NCBI RefSeq assembly: GCF_000830985.1
Contig: NZ_CP007151.1
Location: 3,286,001 to 3,350,000 of the forward strand
DNA from: Marinobacter similis
Lineage (GTDB): Bacteria > Pseudomonadota > Gammaproteobacteria > Pseudomonadales > Oleiphilaceae
Direction of reading: 5' to 3'
DNA: 64,000 nucleotides
A program made the position numbers and the translations under genes. The notes beneath the pieces were generated by a model that had not been told where the DNA came from, made no database searches, and saw only the letters and a program-made list of their open reading frames with translations. Shown here piece after piece: positions 9,540 to 19,596 of the stretch (positions are counted from its first letter, which is position 1; every line of letters starts with the position of its first letter).

Positions 9540-9975
9540 ACCGGGCAACCGCCGTGTGCTCGCTTTCGATTACGGCACCCGCCGCATCGGGGTGGCTTCG
9601 GGCCAGGAACTGTTGGGCACCGGCCAGCCGGTGGCGATGATTCCGGCCCGGGATGGTATTCCCGATTGGTCCAGGGTGGAGGCGCTTCTTCAAGAGTGGC
9701 AGCCAGACCTGGTAGTGGTCGGGTTGCCCCTGAACATGGACGACACCGAGAACGAGATGTGTGCTCGGGCCCGTAAGTTCGGCAACCGACTCCACGGCCG
9801 CTACCATGTGGCCGTCGAGATGGTGGATGAGCGCCTGACCAGTTTCGAAGCCAAGGGTGAGGTGATGGCCGCCGGGGGTAGTCGCGATTTCGGCCGCCAC
9901 GGCGTTGATGACCGGGCCGCCGTACTGATTCTGGAAACCTGGTTTGGCCTTCAGCGTGACCGGGTCGACCATTGA
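9532..9975 (+). CDS. ruvX: RuvX/YqgF, putative pre-16S rRNA nuclease (Holliday junction resolvase fold)
   Basis: About 147 residues, RNase H-like fold. The first catalytic aspartate lies in LAFDYGTRRIGVA, followed by VVVGLPLNMD, the EMVDERLTSFEA strand and the closing acidic DDRAAVLIL motif. YqgF homologues mature the 5' end of 16S rRNA and are essential in several bacteria; the resolvase name is historical. I place the start at the ATG at 9532, inside the end of yqgE, rather than the TTG at 9526. Confidence 0.93.
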   Translation: MPEPGNRRVLAFDYGTRRIGVASGQELLGTGQPVAMIPARDGIPDWSRVEALLQEWQPDLVVVGLPLNMDDTENEMCARARKFGNRLHGRYHVAVEMVDERLTSFEAKGEVMAAGGSRDFGRHGVDDRAAVLILETWFGLQRDRVDH

Positions 9976-10007
9976 CCGATCAAGGCCTCTAAAACAGCGA
10001 GGAAGTA

Positions 10008-10517
10008 ATGACCGCACTGCTTGATATCGACCAGTTGCTGAATGAGCTGGAAACCGGCCTGCGCCAGGTTTTGGCAGATCGGGGCGTGGACCAGCCGGCA
10101 TTGATAGGCATCCGGACCGGTGGTGTCTGGCTCGCTGATATACTCAGCAAGCGTCTGGGCCTGGATGAGCCCTTCGGTGAACTGGATATCTCCTTCTACC
10201 GTGATGATTTCAGCCGTATTGGCCTGAACCCGAGGGTAAAGCCCTCAAGCCTGCCGTTCGATACCGAAGGTCGTGACGTGATTCTGATCGACGACGTGAT
10301 CATGAGTGGCCGGACCATCCGTGCTGCCATGAACGAGATCTTCGACTACGGTCGTCCAGCCAGTATCATTCTGGCCACCCTGATTGATCTGGGTGCCCGG
10401 GAACTGCCGGTGCAGCCTGACGTGGTTGGCCGGACCCTGGCCCTCGAAACACACCAGCGGGTGAAGCTGCGGGGCCCCGATCCTTTACATATTGAGCTTC
10501 AGGAAGCCGGACGTTGA
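10008..10517 (+). CDS. pyrR: PyrR bifunctional pyrimidine regulator / uracil phosphoribosyltransferase
   Basis: A 169-residue phosphoribosyltransferase-fold protein. The PRPP loop is VILIDDVIMSGRTIRAAM, and the N-terminal GIRTGGVWLADIL segment is typical of PyrR. In Gram-positives PyrR binds pyr mRNA to promote termination; in Pseudomonas it is the gene before pyrB and its RNA role is less clear. A short hairpin with a run of seven T residues overlaps its stop codon, directly upstream of pyrB, so an attenuation role is possible but unproven. Confidence 0.94.
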   Translation: MTALLDIDQLLNELETGLRQVLADRGVDQPALIGIRTGGVWLADILSKRLGLDEPFGELDISFYRDDFSRIGLNPRVKPSSLPFDTEGRDVILIDDVIMSGRTIRAAMNEIFDYGRPASIILATLIDLGARELPVQPDVVGRTLALETHQRVKLRGPDPLHIELQEAGR

Positions 10518-10528
10518 TTCGGCTTTTT
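10504..10528 (+). terminator. Candidate terminator/attenuator between pyrR and pyrB
   Basis: An AAGCCG arm overlapping the pyrR stop region pairs with CGGCTT and is followed by TTTTT. The stem is only six base pairs with a ten-base loop, so it would be a leaky terminator; the downstream pyrB has its own 49-base leader. Confidence 0.45.
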
Positions 10529-10576
10529 TTGGCCATACGCTAACGACAAGAAACCCGAACAGCATACAGGCGACTC

Positions 10577-11589
10577 ATGACCGCAAACGATCCTTCCCCG
10601 CACCACTTGCAGCTGACCCGGGATGGCCAGTTGCGCCATTTCCTGACCCTCGATGGTCTAAGCCGTGATCTGTTGACCGACATTCTGGATACCGCCGATT
10701 CCTTCATCGAAGTGGGGGAGCGCACCATCAAGAAGGTTCCGCTGCTGCGGGGGCGCACGGTGGTGAACCTGTTCTTTGAATCCAGTACCCGCACCCGGAG
10801 CACCTTCGAGTTGGCCGCAAAACGACTGTCCGCCGACGTGCTCAATCTGGATATCAGCACTTCCGCCACCTCCAAGGGTGAATCCCTGTCCGATACCCTG
10901 CTGAATCTCGAGGCAATGGCCAGCGACATGTTTGTCGTGCGCCATTCCCAGAGTGGTGCGCCACACTTTATCGCCGAGAGCGTCACGCCTGGAGTGGCCA
11001 TTATCAATGCCGGCGATGGTCGTCATGCCCACCCGACCCAGGCCATGCTGGATATGCTCACCATTCGCCAGCACAAGGGCGGATTTGAGGGCCTGAAAGT
11101 CGCCATTGTCGGAGACGTCTTGCACTCACGGGTGGCACGCTCGCAAATCCGGGCCCTCAATGTCCTCGGTGTCGCCGAGGTGCGGGTAATTGCGCCGGGC
11201 ACGCTGCTGCCCAAGGATGTCGAAAGTCTGGGCTGTACCGTGCACTACGACATGGCTGAGGGTATGAAAGACCTGGATGTGGTGATCATGCTTCGGCTCC
11301 AGAACGAGCGAATGGAGGGTGCCCTGTTGCCCAGTGAGCGGGAGTTCTATCGGCTGTACGGGTTGAACCGGGACAAGCTGGCGCTGGCGCATCCGGACTG
11401 CATTGTGATGCACCCGGGCCCGATCAACCGGGGGGTGGAAATTGAGTCGGCGGTGGCCGATGGGCCACAGTCGGTCATCCTGAATCAGGTGACCAACGGC
11501 ATCGCGATCCGCATGGCGGTGATGTCCATGGCCATGGTGGGCAGCTTGCCGAACGCCAGCGCACCCAGACTCAGGGAGGACAGGTATGA
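10577..11589 (+). CDS. pyrB: Aspartate carbamoyltransferase catalytic subunit
   Basis: PyrB makes carbamoyl aspartate in de novo pyrimidine synthesis. The carbamoyl-phosphate site [15 protein letters not shown] and the aspartate-site segment MLRLQNERM are present, as is the [12 protein letters not shown] motif near the end. As written the frame runs on to 11650, deep into pyrC'. Adding one A near 11566 (CGCACC to CGCAACC) instead ends the protein in TQTQGGQV with a TGA at 11587-11589 that overlaps the pyrC' ATG, the ATGA coupling expected here, giving about 337 residues. I therefore treat the extended tail as a sequence error. In Pseudomonas PyrB forms a dodecamer with PyrC'. Confidence 0.93.
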
Positions 11590-12893
11590 GTCGTTCAGTT
11601 CGAGACAGCGGCGCAAGCCTCAAGATTGTTGGCGGGCGCCTGCTGGATAGCCAGGGTACCGACGTCGAAAATACCGCTTTGCTCATCAAGGACGGCCGCA
11701 TCGTGGCCATGGGTGAGACGGCGGCACGGGCCGGTGCCGACGAAACCGTAAATGCCGAAGGCTGTGTCATCAGCCCGGGCTTTGTCGACCTGCACTGCAA
11801 CCTCAGGGAGCCGGGCAACGGCCAGAAAGGCAATATCGAGTCGGAAACCCGGGCGGCCGCCCACGGTGGCTTCACCACGGTGTGCGCCTCGCCGGAGACA
11901 TCGCCGGTCAATGACTCGGGTGCGGTGACCAACCTGATCCGGGATCTGGCCAGCAACCGGGCTTCCGTTCACGTTCTGCCGGTGGGTGCTATCACCCGGG
12001 GTCTGGAAGGCGAACTGCTCAGTGATATGGCGGGTCTGGCCGCTGCCGGCTGTGTCGCGGTGGGCAATGGCGGCCGAGGCGTGCGCAATGCCCGGGTTCT
12101 GCGCCGGTGTATGGCCTACGCCCAGACCTTTGGCCTGACTGTCATGTTCCGGCCGGAAAACCAGGCCCTGGCGGCGGATGGCTATGCCCACGATGGCCTG
12201 GTGACGTCCCGTCTGGGGCTGCTGGGCATCCCCGAAGTGGCGGAAACCACGGCGGTGATGGAGATGATCCTGCTGGCGGAAGAAACCGGGGCACGGCTGC
12301 ATCTGAGCCAACTGTCTTGTGCCCGCAGCGTCGAGATGCTTGCCGAGGCCCGCAGCCGCGGTATTGCGGTGACCGCCGACGTGGCCATTCATCAGCTGCT
12401 GTTCACCGAGGACGCGCTGGCCGGCTTCGACAGCCGTTTCCATGTCCGGCCGCCGCTGCGCAGTGAACGTGATCGGAAGGCGCTGCTTGCCGGTGTCCGG
12501 GACGGCGTCATCGATGCCATTACCAGCCAGCATCAACCCCATGATACAGCGGCCAAGCAGGCGCCCCTGGCGGCTACCGAACCGGGCCTGTCCACCATTG
12601 AGAGTGTTCTCTCCCTGGGCCTGGAGCTGGTGGAACTGAACGAACTGGGTTTGCCGGAGCTGATGCGGGCGCTGACCTCGGGGCCAGCTTCGGTTCTGGG
12701 ACGAAACGCCCGATTGGCTGAAGGTGAAGTGGCCGACCTCTGCGTGTTCGACCCAGAGCACTACTGGACGCCGGCTGACGATACCCTGGTCTCGGTAGGC
12801 CGCCACGCGCCGGTTACCGGTCGCGAAGTGCCGGGTGTGGTGCGCCTGACCCTGGCCGGGGGCAAGGTGGCCTGGCAGCACCCGGCGACCTGA
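11586..12893 (+). CDS. pyrX: PyrC' (PyrX), catalytically dead dihydroorotase-like partner of PyrB
   Basis: A 435-residue amidohydrolase-fold protein aligned over its length with type I dihydroorotase, but the metal and catalytic residues are missing. The expected HxH metal pair reads H-C-N in [11 protein letters not shown]. The His normally in the VMQHCED-like segment is absent (VMFRPEN), the LHICH-like His is Gln (LHLSQLSC), and the catalytic Asp of the DHAPH motif is Gln (TSQHQPHD). This is the pattern of Pseudomonas PyrC', a structural subunit needed to assemble active aspartate carbamoyltransferase. It is coupled to pyrB by overlapping stop and start. True dihydroorotase must be encoded elsewhere. 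Confidence 0.9.
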   Translation: MSRSVRDSGASLKIVGGRLLDSQGTDVENTALLIKDGRIVAMGETAARAGADETVNAEGCVISPGFVDLHCNLREPGNGQKGNIESETRAAAHGGFTTVCASPETSPVNDSGAVTNLIRDLASNRASVHVLPVGAITRGLEGELLSDMAGLAAAGCVAVGNGGRGVRNARVLRRCMAYAQTFGLTVMFRPENQALAADGYAHDGLVTSRLGLLGIPEVAETTAVMEMILLAEETGARLHLSQLSCARSVEMLAEARSRGIAVTADVAIHQLLFTEDALAGFDSRFHVRPPLRSERDRKALLAGVRDGVIDAITSQHQPHDTAAKQAPLAATEPGLSTIESVLSLGLELVELNELGLPELMRALTSGPASVLGRNARLAEGEVADLCVFDPEHYWTPADDTLVSVGRHAPVTGREVPGVVRLTLAGGKVAWQHPAT

Positions 12894-12917
12894 GCGCGGA
12901 TCCTGCTCAAAATGCGG

Positions 12918-12937
12918 CAGAGGTAGTGATACCTCTG
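12918..12937 (+). other. Perfect 8-bp stem-loop after pyrC'
   Basis: CAGAGGTA and TACCTCTG are separated by GTGA, giving a perfect 8-bp stem and tetraloop 25 bases past the pyrC' stop. There is no T-run, so it may be a Rho-dependent end, an mRNA-stabilising hairpin or an operator for the transport gene downstream. Confidence 0.4.
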
Positions 12938-13104
12938 TCGACACCATCACAGAATCTCCTGTTGTTGCTGAAAAGCCCTTGATGACAGCCACCGGTGCCA
13001 ACGTATCCTTACCGAGGCCGGCATACTGTCAGCCAAGGAAAGCGGGCCAGTCGGTACACCTGGACGTACCGGCACCCGACAATAAAAACATCAGGAGTCC
13101 TCCC

Positions 13105-14118
13105 GTGACATCAGCAACCTTCCCGCATCGGGTGGCCATGGCTGCCGCCCTGTGTGCCAGTCTTTTTTTTCCGACCCTGAGTCATGGCCAGGGTGAAACG
13201 CTGAAACGCAGCTTTTGCGTATTCGATCCGGTCGGTGCCAATGGTCCCCTGTTCGCGATCACCAAGACCTTCCAGCCGGTGGCGCTGAAGCAGGGCATCA
13301 AGCTGAATCTTCGGGCCTATACCGATGAAAAGGTGGCCGCCGAGGACTTCAAGGCGGGTCAGTGCGATGCTGTGTTGCTCACTGGCACCCGGCCCGGGAG
13401 TTCAACAAGTTCACCGGTAGCTGGAAGCGATGGGAGCTGTTCCCGGCGAGCAGGAGATGCGTCTTCTGTACAACACCCTCAGCCAGGCCAAGGCGCGGCC
13501 GTTTCTGATTGACGGCCCCTATGAAGTCGCTGGTGTGTTCCCGGGTGGGGCGATATACCTCCACACCCGTGACCGTGGAATCGATTCCGTGGAGAAGCTC
13601 CAGGGCAAACGCATAGCGACCCTGGATTATGATCAGGCTTCCGTGCGCATGGTCCGGCATGTTGGTGCCTCGGTGGTGGGCTCTAACTCGGCCAATTTGC
13701 CGGCAAATTCAATAATGGCAGCGTCGACCTCGCCTACGCCCCGGCGGTTGCCTACACACCGCTTGAGCTCTACAAGGGCGTTGAGCAATGGTGCCGTGGT
13801 GAAATACGCCATTGGCTACATGAATTTTCAGGTGATTATCCACCGTGACCGGTTTACGGATGAAGCGGTCCAGATGGTGCGTAATGAATCGATCAAACGC
13901 ATTGATGAGCCTACGACATCATTGCCCAGGCCGAAGCGGAGATTCCCAAGACGGTGTGGATGGACCTGCCGCAGGAAGATACCGCCGAGTACGACAAGAT
14001 GCTGCGCAAGGTGCGGCTGTCGCTGCTGGATGATGGGGTTTTTGACGAGCGGGCCATCAAGTTGATGAAGGCGATTCGGTGCCGGGTGGACGCAACCCGC
14101 GCAGAGTGCGCTTCCTGA
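13105..14118 (+). CDS. Periplasmic solute-binding-like protein of a TRAP-type system (several frameshifts)
   Basis: Begins at a GTG (13105) with AGGAG seven bases upstream. The first about 34 residues are a Sec signal peptide (AALCASLFFPTLSHGQG). The mature part begins RSFCVFDPVGANGPLF and resembles the putative solute-binding proteins that Marinobacter relatives encode beside a DctM permease, possibly the DUF6091 family. The frame is broken near 13391, 13421, 13698, 13786 and 13912; adding one base to a homopolymer (GG, CC or T runs) at most of these rebuilds a continuous protein of about 338 residues ending DATRAECAS. One of the breaks (about 13786) needs two bases and is uncertain. Ligand unknown. 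The TatT-like lipoprotein and permease downstream, with HU interposed, are probable partners. Confidence 0.72.
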
Positions 14119-14147
14119 GGGCGATTTTCGATGTTGATTGCGATATA

Positions 14148-14173
14148 ACGGGGCCTGCCAGTGCAGGCCCCGT
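14148..14173. terminator. Strong GC hairpin between convergent genes
   Basis: ACGGGGCCTGC and GCAGGCCCCGT form a perfect 11-bp stem with a four-base loop. It lies immediately after the HU stop on the minus strand and 30 bases after the binding-protein stop on the plus strand, so it can end both transcripts. T-runs are weak on both sides. Confidence 0.6.
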
Positions 14174-14174
14174 C

Positions 14175-14450
14175 TTAGTCAGCTGATTTTATCCTTAAGT
14201 CCCTTGCCGGCCTTGAAGCAACGGTCTTGCTGGCCGGAATGCGAATGCTGGCTCCGGTTTGCGGGTTCCTGCCATCCCGCGCTTCCCGGGAGCGAATATT
14301 GAAGGTACCAAAACCGATCAGGGTGACGTCTTCACCCCTCGCAGCGGCTGCAGAGACCTGATCGGTGAACGCGGTAATCACCTCGCTGGCCTTGTCGCGG
14401 GTCAGGCCGGTTTGATCAGCAATAGCAGCAGCTAGTTCGGGTTTGCGCAT
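14175..14450 (-). CDS. hup: HU-family histone-like DNA-binding protein
   Basis: A 91-residue HU/IHF-family nucleoid protein. It begins MRKPELAAAIADQTGLTRDKA, carries the GFGTFNIRSREARDGRNPQTG beta-arm region and the conserved proline of the DNA-intercalating arm (ASIRIPAS). HU dimers bend and compact DNA without strong sequence preference. It stands alone on the minus strand between genes of a transport system, with its own ribosome site (AGGAG). Whether it corresponds to HU-alpha or HU-beta cannot be told. Confidence 0.93.
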   Translation of the reverse strand: MRKPELAAAIADQTGLTRDKASEVITAFTDQVSAAAARGEDVTLIGFGTFNIRSREARDGRNPQTGASIRIPASKTVASRPARDLRIKSAD

Positions 14451-14735
14451 CGGATACTCCTTTTTTTATTTCTGTTTTGGTCTGGGTGCTGGCTACAGGC
14501 CCGATGGCCTGCAGTTGGTCTCATCTATAGTGGGTTGCTGTTCAATGTGCAAATTCCGGCATCGGGATTTACCGGGGTGGTTGGCGTCATTTGCGGCGTC
14601 GGTCTCATAAAAACAGGATCTTGTGAGCCATAATGCCGCCTTGGTTACAGTCTGTAACACGGTGGCTTGGGTCGGATCGGCGGCATCACGCCCACGTAAA
14701 ACGCTGAGAATAAAAACGCCAAAGGTAAAACCGCG
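14451..14735. other. Divergent intergenic region hup / TatT-like gene
   Basis: 285 bases without a supported gene; it must hold the hup promoter (minus) and the promoter of the lipoprotein-permease pair (plus). I recognise no operator. Confidence 0.5.
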
Positions 14736-15800
14736 ATGACAGATTCCCTGACTCACTCATTGGAACGTTCGCTCGTCTGGCCCCGCCTCAAGGGGTGGGG
14801 TGCCGCACTGATGGCAGGTGTGCTGCTTAGCGGCTGTGGGGCGGTCAACAACATGCTCTACAAGACCACGGGCGACGTCATGCAAGGCTTCTCCCGGGAT
14901 CACACGGTGCCTTACCTGCTGGAAAGCAGCGATCTGGCCATGGGTTGTGCCATGAGTGAGGCTACCGCGCCGCTGCTGATGTCCTTCGGTCGGGTCACGT
15001 CTGAGCCGGATCAGCTGGCCGTCATGCTGTATCTTTCGGCCGGTGGTTGCGCCGAGGAGAAGGCCCGGGAGTTTGAGCTGGACGGTCTGGCGGCCATGCA
15101 CGCCATGAATGCTAACGAAGCCGAGGATGCCCTGATTCGTCAGAAACGCGCCTATGCCCTGGCTTCCGAGCGCTATTTCAAGGGCTGGAAGCATCACAAT
15201 GCTTACTACGGTGCGCCCGGAACTGGCGAATGTCCGGATTTTTCCGATGACAAAGATGAGTTCATATACATGGCGGGCTTGTTGTCGGGTTTGCAGGCAC
15301 TGAATGCCCAGATCCAGTCCACATCCTCTATCGGAGTGCCCGCCAACGTCGGCTCGATCGTCGCCCGGGCAACGGAATGTCTTGAGAACGAAAAGTGGTG
15401 GGGAGCCCCCATGGCGCTGCGGGCGACCGTCTGGGCCATGATTCCGGGCGCTGAGCCAGAAGGTGAAAATGCCTTCGAGCGCCTCGACATTGCCGACGAG
15501 CAGGGCGAGGCAGCAGGAGTTCGCCTGCCGCACGTATTCCACGCTATCGCAGCCATCAACAAGGGTGACCAGGATCTGGTTAAGCAGGTTATTCGGGAGC
15601 ACGCACGCTCGCTGGAGCAGACGCCCGCCAACGCTGACTGGCGATTTGTGGATGCCATGGCCACCAACATGATCGTCGCCATTTCCGATCGGCTCTGGGT
15701 GGAGAATACCGGCCATCGCACCCCTCTGGGCCAGCTGGGCAGCTTTTGGGATGACCAGCCGGAAGAGGTAGAAACCATGAACCTGGACGACCTGTTGTAA
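14736..15800 (+). CDS. TatT-like TRAP-associated lipoprotein
   Basis: A 354-residue predicted lipoprotein: signal peptide with lipobox LLSGC and lipidated Cys34. The mature part is helical, with segments such as SDLAMGCAMSEATAPLL and EDALIRQKRAYALASERYF that recall the TPR-like TatT (T-component) of some TRAP transporters. TatT proteins form trimers that present ligand to the binding protein. The next gene, eight bases away, encodes the DctQM permease, which supports this reading. Assignment to TatT rests on context and general resemblance only; a simple hypothetical lipoprotein is the alternative. Confidence 0.65.
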   Translation: MTDSLTHSLERSLVWPRLKGWGAALMAGVLLSGCGAVNNMLYKTTGDVMQGFSRDHTVPYLLESSDLAMGCAMSEATAPLLMSFGRVTSEPDQLAVMLYLSAGGCAEEKAREFELDGLAAMHAMNANEAEDALIRQKRAYALASERYFKGWKHHNAYYGAPGTGECPDFSDDKDEFIYMAGLLSGLQALNAQIQSTSSIGVPANVGSIVARATECLENEKWWGAPMALRATVWAMIPGAEPEGENAFERLDIADEQGEAAGVRLPHVFHAIAAINKGDQDLVKQVIREHARSLEQTPANADWRFVDAMATNMIVAISDRLWVENTGHRTPLGQLGSFWDDQPEEVETMNLDDLL

Positions 15801-15807
15801 CTTCGCC

Positions 15808-17892
15808 ATGTCCCAGAATGTAGCGCTTTCCAAGGTCGGAGTCCGTCGCAGCGGATTGGAGTGGTTCTCCTCTCTGCCCGCCTGTCTGTTGCTGTTGGCG
15901 GTCGTGGTCTTCTCAACCAGCAGTGATATTCACAACCAGATACTGCGCGGGGGCGAGCAGCTCTGGAGTGGCTATTACAAGCTGCGGATGGATCCGGTCG
16001 AGCCCACCTGTAATGCCAACCGGGATGTTGATGCGGCCGTTGCGGCGGAATTGGCGGAAGCGCCGGCCAGCGACGATCCCATGGCGGCTCTGCTCGGCGC
16101 CGTGGAGAAGAACCCGGCAGAAGTGCGGCTTGCCATCGAGCGGTCGCTGGCGGATTGTCGGGAAGCCTACCAGAGCTACCAAAGCCTTCAGGGGCAGCTG
16201 ACGCTGGGCGTCAAAGCTTATCGGGCAGTTGAGCTGTTCATTGCCGATCTGATTGCCTTCGGGCTGTCGGCCCAGCGCTATGTTCTGGTTCTCCTTGTCA
16301 TGCTGTGCGCGGTAACCGCCACGCTGACCCGCCACCACATTGCCATGCGAGCCATGGAAACCCGGCTGGATTACCTTGTGTCCCATACTCTGCAAACCGT
16401 CGCCAACGCTATGTTGCTGGGGTCCAGTGTCATATTCCGCCAGTCTACGCTGGGGGCCGAAACCTCGGTCTCATCGGACGAATTGCTGCTGCATAATTTC
16501 TGGATTGCGGGCTTTGGCTGCCTGACCCTGGCCAGCCTGTACCGGTTGTTCCGGGTACCGGAAGAGCTGGAAGAGGGCGGCAATCTGAATAAGGCGTTCC
16601 TGGCCGTGCCGCTCTACACCGGAATGTGTCTGATCTCTGGCAGTTACTTTGCGCTGATCGGCCATGCCTCGGGAATTGGCATCTATCTCGGCAAGATGAT
16701 GGAACTGTCCGACATGTTCCTGAATGTTGGCTTGTACGTTTGGGTGGGCATGATGCTGAAGCAGACCCGCCTGGCCACCCTGGTGTTCAATGTTTTCCGG
16801 CCCTGGCGCATGTCGCCGGAAATGCTGGCTGTGGTGGCGGTATTGGTTGCTGCCATCCCGACCGCCTACACCGGTGCTTCGGGTATCTTTGTGATTGCTG
16901 CCGGTGCGGTCATCTACAGTGAGTTACGGGCCGCGGGCGCCCGACGTCAGCTGGCGTTGGCGGCCACTGCCATGTCTGGCTCGCTCGGTGTGGTGCTGCG
17001 TCCCTGCCTCTTGGTGGTTGTGATTGCCTATCTGAACCGGGAGGTCACCACGGACGAGTTGTTTGGCTGGGGCATTTGGGTGTTTGTCCTGACCGCCACG
17101 ATGTTTTTTCTGGTGGCACTGACGGTGAATCGCCAGAGCAAGTTCGAGTTGGCGCCGTCGTCAGTGGCGTTCCCGGCCATGCTGCGAGCAATGAAGCCGC
17201 TGATTCCCTATGTGCTGGTAATCGTTGCCGTAGTGCTGCTGTACCGAACGGCGTTGGATGTCAGCATGGATGAATTCTCTGCGCCACGCCTGTTGCCGGT
17301 GATCATGCTGGCGATCCTCGCGTACGAGCACTTCGGCCTGAAATCCCGCCGGGGCAGGGCCTCGGGCGAGGCTGACCACCCGGGTTTGGAAAGCTGCTTG
17401 AGGAGAGCCACCAACGACACGACGGCGGAAATCGGTGCCCTGCTTCTGTTGCTGGGATTGTCTGTCAGTATTGGTGGTGTCATCGAGCGTTCCCACATTA
17501 TGCAAAGTTTTCCACAGGCGTTCGACAGTGCCTGGTCGGCCATGCTTCTGATGGTGGTCATCCTGGTGATACTGGGCATGATTATGGACGCCTTCGGCGC
17601 GGTCATTCTGGTCACAGCAACCGTGGCGACCATCGCCTATGCCAGTGGTATCCACCCGATTCACTTCTGGATGGTCACTCTGGTGGCCTTCGAGTTGGGT
17701 TACCTGAGCCCGCCGGTGGCGCTGAACCATTTGCTGACCCGGCAAGTGGTGGGTGAAGCGGAAGTGCTGGCGGCCCAGCAGGAATCCGGAACCTTCTACC
17801 AGCGTCATGAGCGCATCATCATGCCACTCATCGCCATGGGGATTTCCCTGGTGCTCGTCGCGTTCGTGCCGCTGTTGTTTTATGCGGTTTAG
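15808..17892 (+). CDS. TRAP transporter fused DctQM permease
   Basis: A 694-residue inner-membrane protein. The N-terminal portion (about 1-300) has several membrane helices with a large extracytoplasmic insertion at about 45-145 and looks like a small DctQ-type subunit. The C-terminal portion is the DctM channel (TAYTGASGIFVIAAGAVIY, SGSLGVVLRPCLLVV, LGMIMDAFGAVILVT, ELGYLSPPVALN). Such permeases import organic acids with sodium. It is eight bases after the lipoprotein gene, so they are co-transcribed, and is closed by a bidirectional terminator. The frame is intact. Substrate unknown. Confidence 0.88.
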   Translation: MSQNVALSKVGVRRSGLEWFSSLPACLLLLAVVVFSTSSDIHNQILRGGEQLWSGYYKLRMDPVEPTCNANRDVDAAVAAELAEAPASDDPMAALLGAVEKNPAEVRLAIERSLADCREAYQSYQSLQGQLTLGVKAYRAVELFIADLIAFGLSAQRYVLVLLVMLCAVTATLTRHHIAMRAMETRLDYLVSHTLQTVANAMLLGSSVIFRQSTLGAETSVSSDELLLHNFWIAGFGCLTLASLYRLFRVPEELEEGGNLNKAFLAVPLYTGMCLISGSYFALIGHASGIGIYLGKMMELSDMFLNVGLYVWVGMMLKQTRLATLVFNVFRPWRMSPEMLAVVAVLVAAIPTAYTGASGIFVIAAGAVIYSELRAAGARRQLALAATAMSGSLGVVLRPCLLVVVIAYLNREVTTDELFGWGIWVFVLTATMFFLVALTVNRQSKFELAPSSVAFPAMLRAMKPLIPYVLVIVAVVLLYRTALDVSMDEFSAPRLLPVIMLAILAYEHFGLKSRRGRASGEADHPGLESCLRRATNDTTAEIGALLLLLGLSVSIGGVIERSHIMQSFPQAFDSAWSAMLLMVVILVILGMIMDAFGAVILVTATVATIAYASGIHPIHFWMVTLVAFELGYLSPPVALNHLLTRQVVGEAEVLAAQQESGTFYQRHERIIMPLIAMGISLVLVAFVPLLFYAV

Positions 17893-17903
17893 GGAGCAGC
17901 CAC

Positions 17904-17938
17904 AAAAAAAGCGCCGTGCTTTCGCAGGGCGCTTTTTT
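17904..17938. terminator. Bidirectional intrinsic terminator
   Basis: AAAAAAAGCGCC on the left and GGCGCTTTTTT on the right frame a GC stem; it serves the TRAP permease on the plus strand and pckA on the minus strand, which converge here. Confidence 0.9.
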
Positions 17939-17951
17939 ATTTGGGGCTGAC

Positions 17952-19483
17952 TTAGAGCTTCGGGCCGGCCTCAACAATTGCGTCGGAGACGTCGAACTTT
18001 TTGAAGTTCTCAACGAACTGGGCGATCAGCTCGGCCGCCTTGCCGTCGTAGTACTCCGGGCTGGTCCAGGTGTTACGTGGATTTAACAGCGAGGAGTCTA
18101 CCCCTGGGATGTACTTGGGTACGTCCAGGTTCAGGGTCGGCAGGTGCTCCGTTTCCACGTCGTCCAGATCGCCGTTTTGAATGGCGGCAATGATGGCGCG
18201 GGTGGTCGGGATGCTGAAGCGTTGGCCTTCACCATAAGGACCGCCGGTCCAGCCAGTGTTGACCAGGAACACCTTGCTGCCGAACTCGTCCATCCGCTTC
18301 ATCAACAGCTCAGCGTAAACGCGGCCGGACGCGGGAAGAAAGGTGCACCAAAGCAGGTGGAGAAGGTGGACTTCAGCTTGGACGAAGAACCCATCTCGGT
18401 AGAGCCAACCAGCGCGGTGTAACCGCTCAGGAAGTGGTAGGCCGCCGCTTCTTTGGTCAGGATCGACACCGGCGGCAATACACCGGTCATGTCGCAGGTC
18501 AGGAAGACGATGTGCGAAGGCTCGCCGGCACGGTTCTCAAGTACACGCTTTTCAACATGCTCAAGCGGGTAGGCGCAACGGGAGTTTTCGGTGAGCGAGA
18601 CGTCGGTGTAGTCCGGCTCGCGGGTTTCCGGATCGATGGTGACGTTTTCAACGATGGCGCCAAAGCGGATCGCGTCCCAGATAATGGGCTCGTTCTTCTG
18701 GGACAGGTCGATGCACTTGGCGTAGCAGCCACCTTCCACATTGAATACGGTGCCTGGGCCCCAGCCGTGCTCGTCGTCACCGATCAGGAAGCGGTTCGGA
18801 TCGGCAGACAGGGTGGTCTTGCCAGTGCCTGACAGGCCGAAGAACAGGCAGGTCTGGCCGTCTTCGCCGACGTTGGCCGAGCAGTGCATCGGCAGTACAT
18901 CTTTTTCCGGCAGCAGGAAGTTCTGCACAGAGAACATGGCCTTCTTCATCTCGCCGGCGTAGTGCATCCCCGCCAGAAGGACCTTGCGCTTGGCAAAGTT
19001 GATCATGACCGTGCCGTTGCTGTTGGTGCCATCGCGCTCGGGATCGCACTCAAAGTTGGCGGCGTTCAGGATCTGCCATTCCTGCTTGTCGGCTGGGTTA
19101 TAGCTGTCCGGGCGAATGAACAGGTTGCGACCAAACAGATTCTGCCACGCGGTTTCGGTGGTCATCTTGACCGGAAGATAGTGCTCGGGATCAGAGCCGA
19201 CGTGAACGTGAGACACAAATTGGTCTTTCTCGGCAATGTAGGCCTCAACACGATCCCAGAGGGCGTCGAACTTTTCGGCGTCAAACGGGCGGTTGATCGG
19301 CCCCCAGTGGATATCATCAGCGGTGCTCGGCTCTTCGATGATATAACGGTCCATGGGAGACCGGCCTGTGCGCTCACCCGTCTTCACAACCAGTGAACCG
19401 TTAGCAGCTAGCTGGCCTTCGTTGCGTGCCAGTGCCTGCTCGACCAGTTGTGCTGTACTCAGATCATTATAAGTGTTGCTCAC
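17952..19483 (-). CDS. pckA: Phosphoenolpyruvate carboxykinase (ATP) (frameshifted in this sequence)
   Basis: PckA converts oxaloacetate and ATP to PEP and CO2, the entry to gluconeogenesis. The kinase P-loop [14 protein letters not shown], the metal motif [10 protein letters not shown] and the substrate loop [12 protein letters not shown] are present. The protein reads to PFFPRPAA from the ATG at 19483, then loses frame near 18320; an extra G (GGCCGCG to GGCCGGCG) rejoins it to [17 protein letters not shown] and the normal C-terminus, about 510 residues. Loss of this central enzyme by mutation is less likely than a sequence error. Transcribed alone. Confidence 0.93.
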
Positions 19484-19596
19484 TTCGACCTCGCCCTTGG
19501 GATGTCTTCATGATTGCTCAGGCCGTCCCCCAAAATTTGACGGAAATCTGAACAATCGGGTCAATTCAGGCGCGCTATTATGCCAGAGGCGCCGGT

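Noticed and set aside
11595..13001. 468-residue minus-strand ORF
   Set aside because: Antisense to pyrC', with no recognisable family and His/Gln-rich composition typical of shadows.
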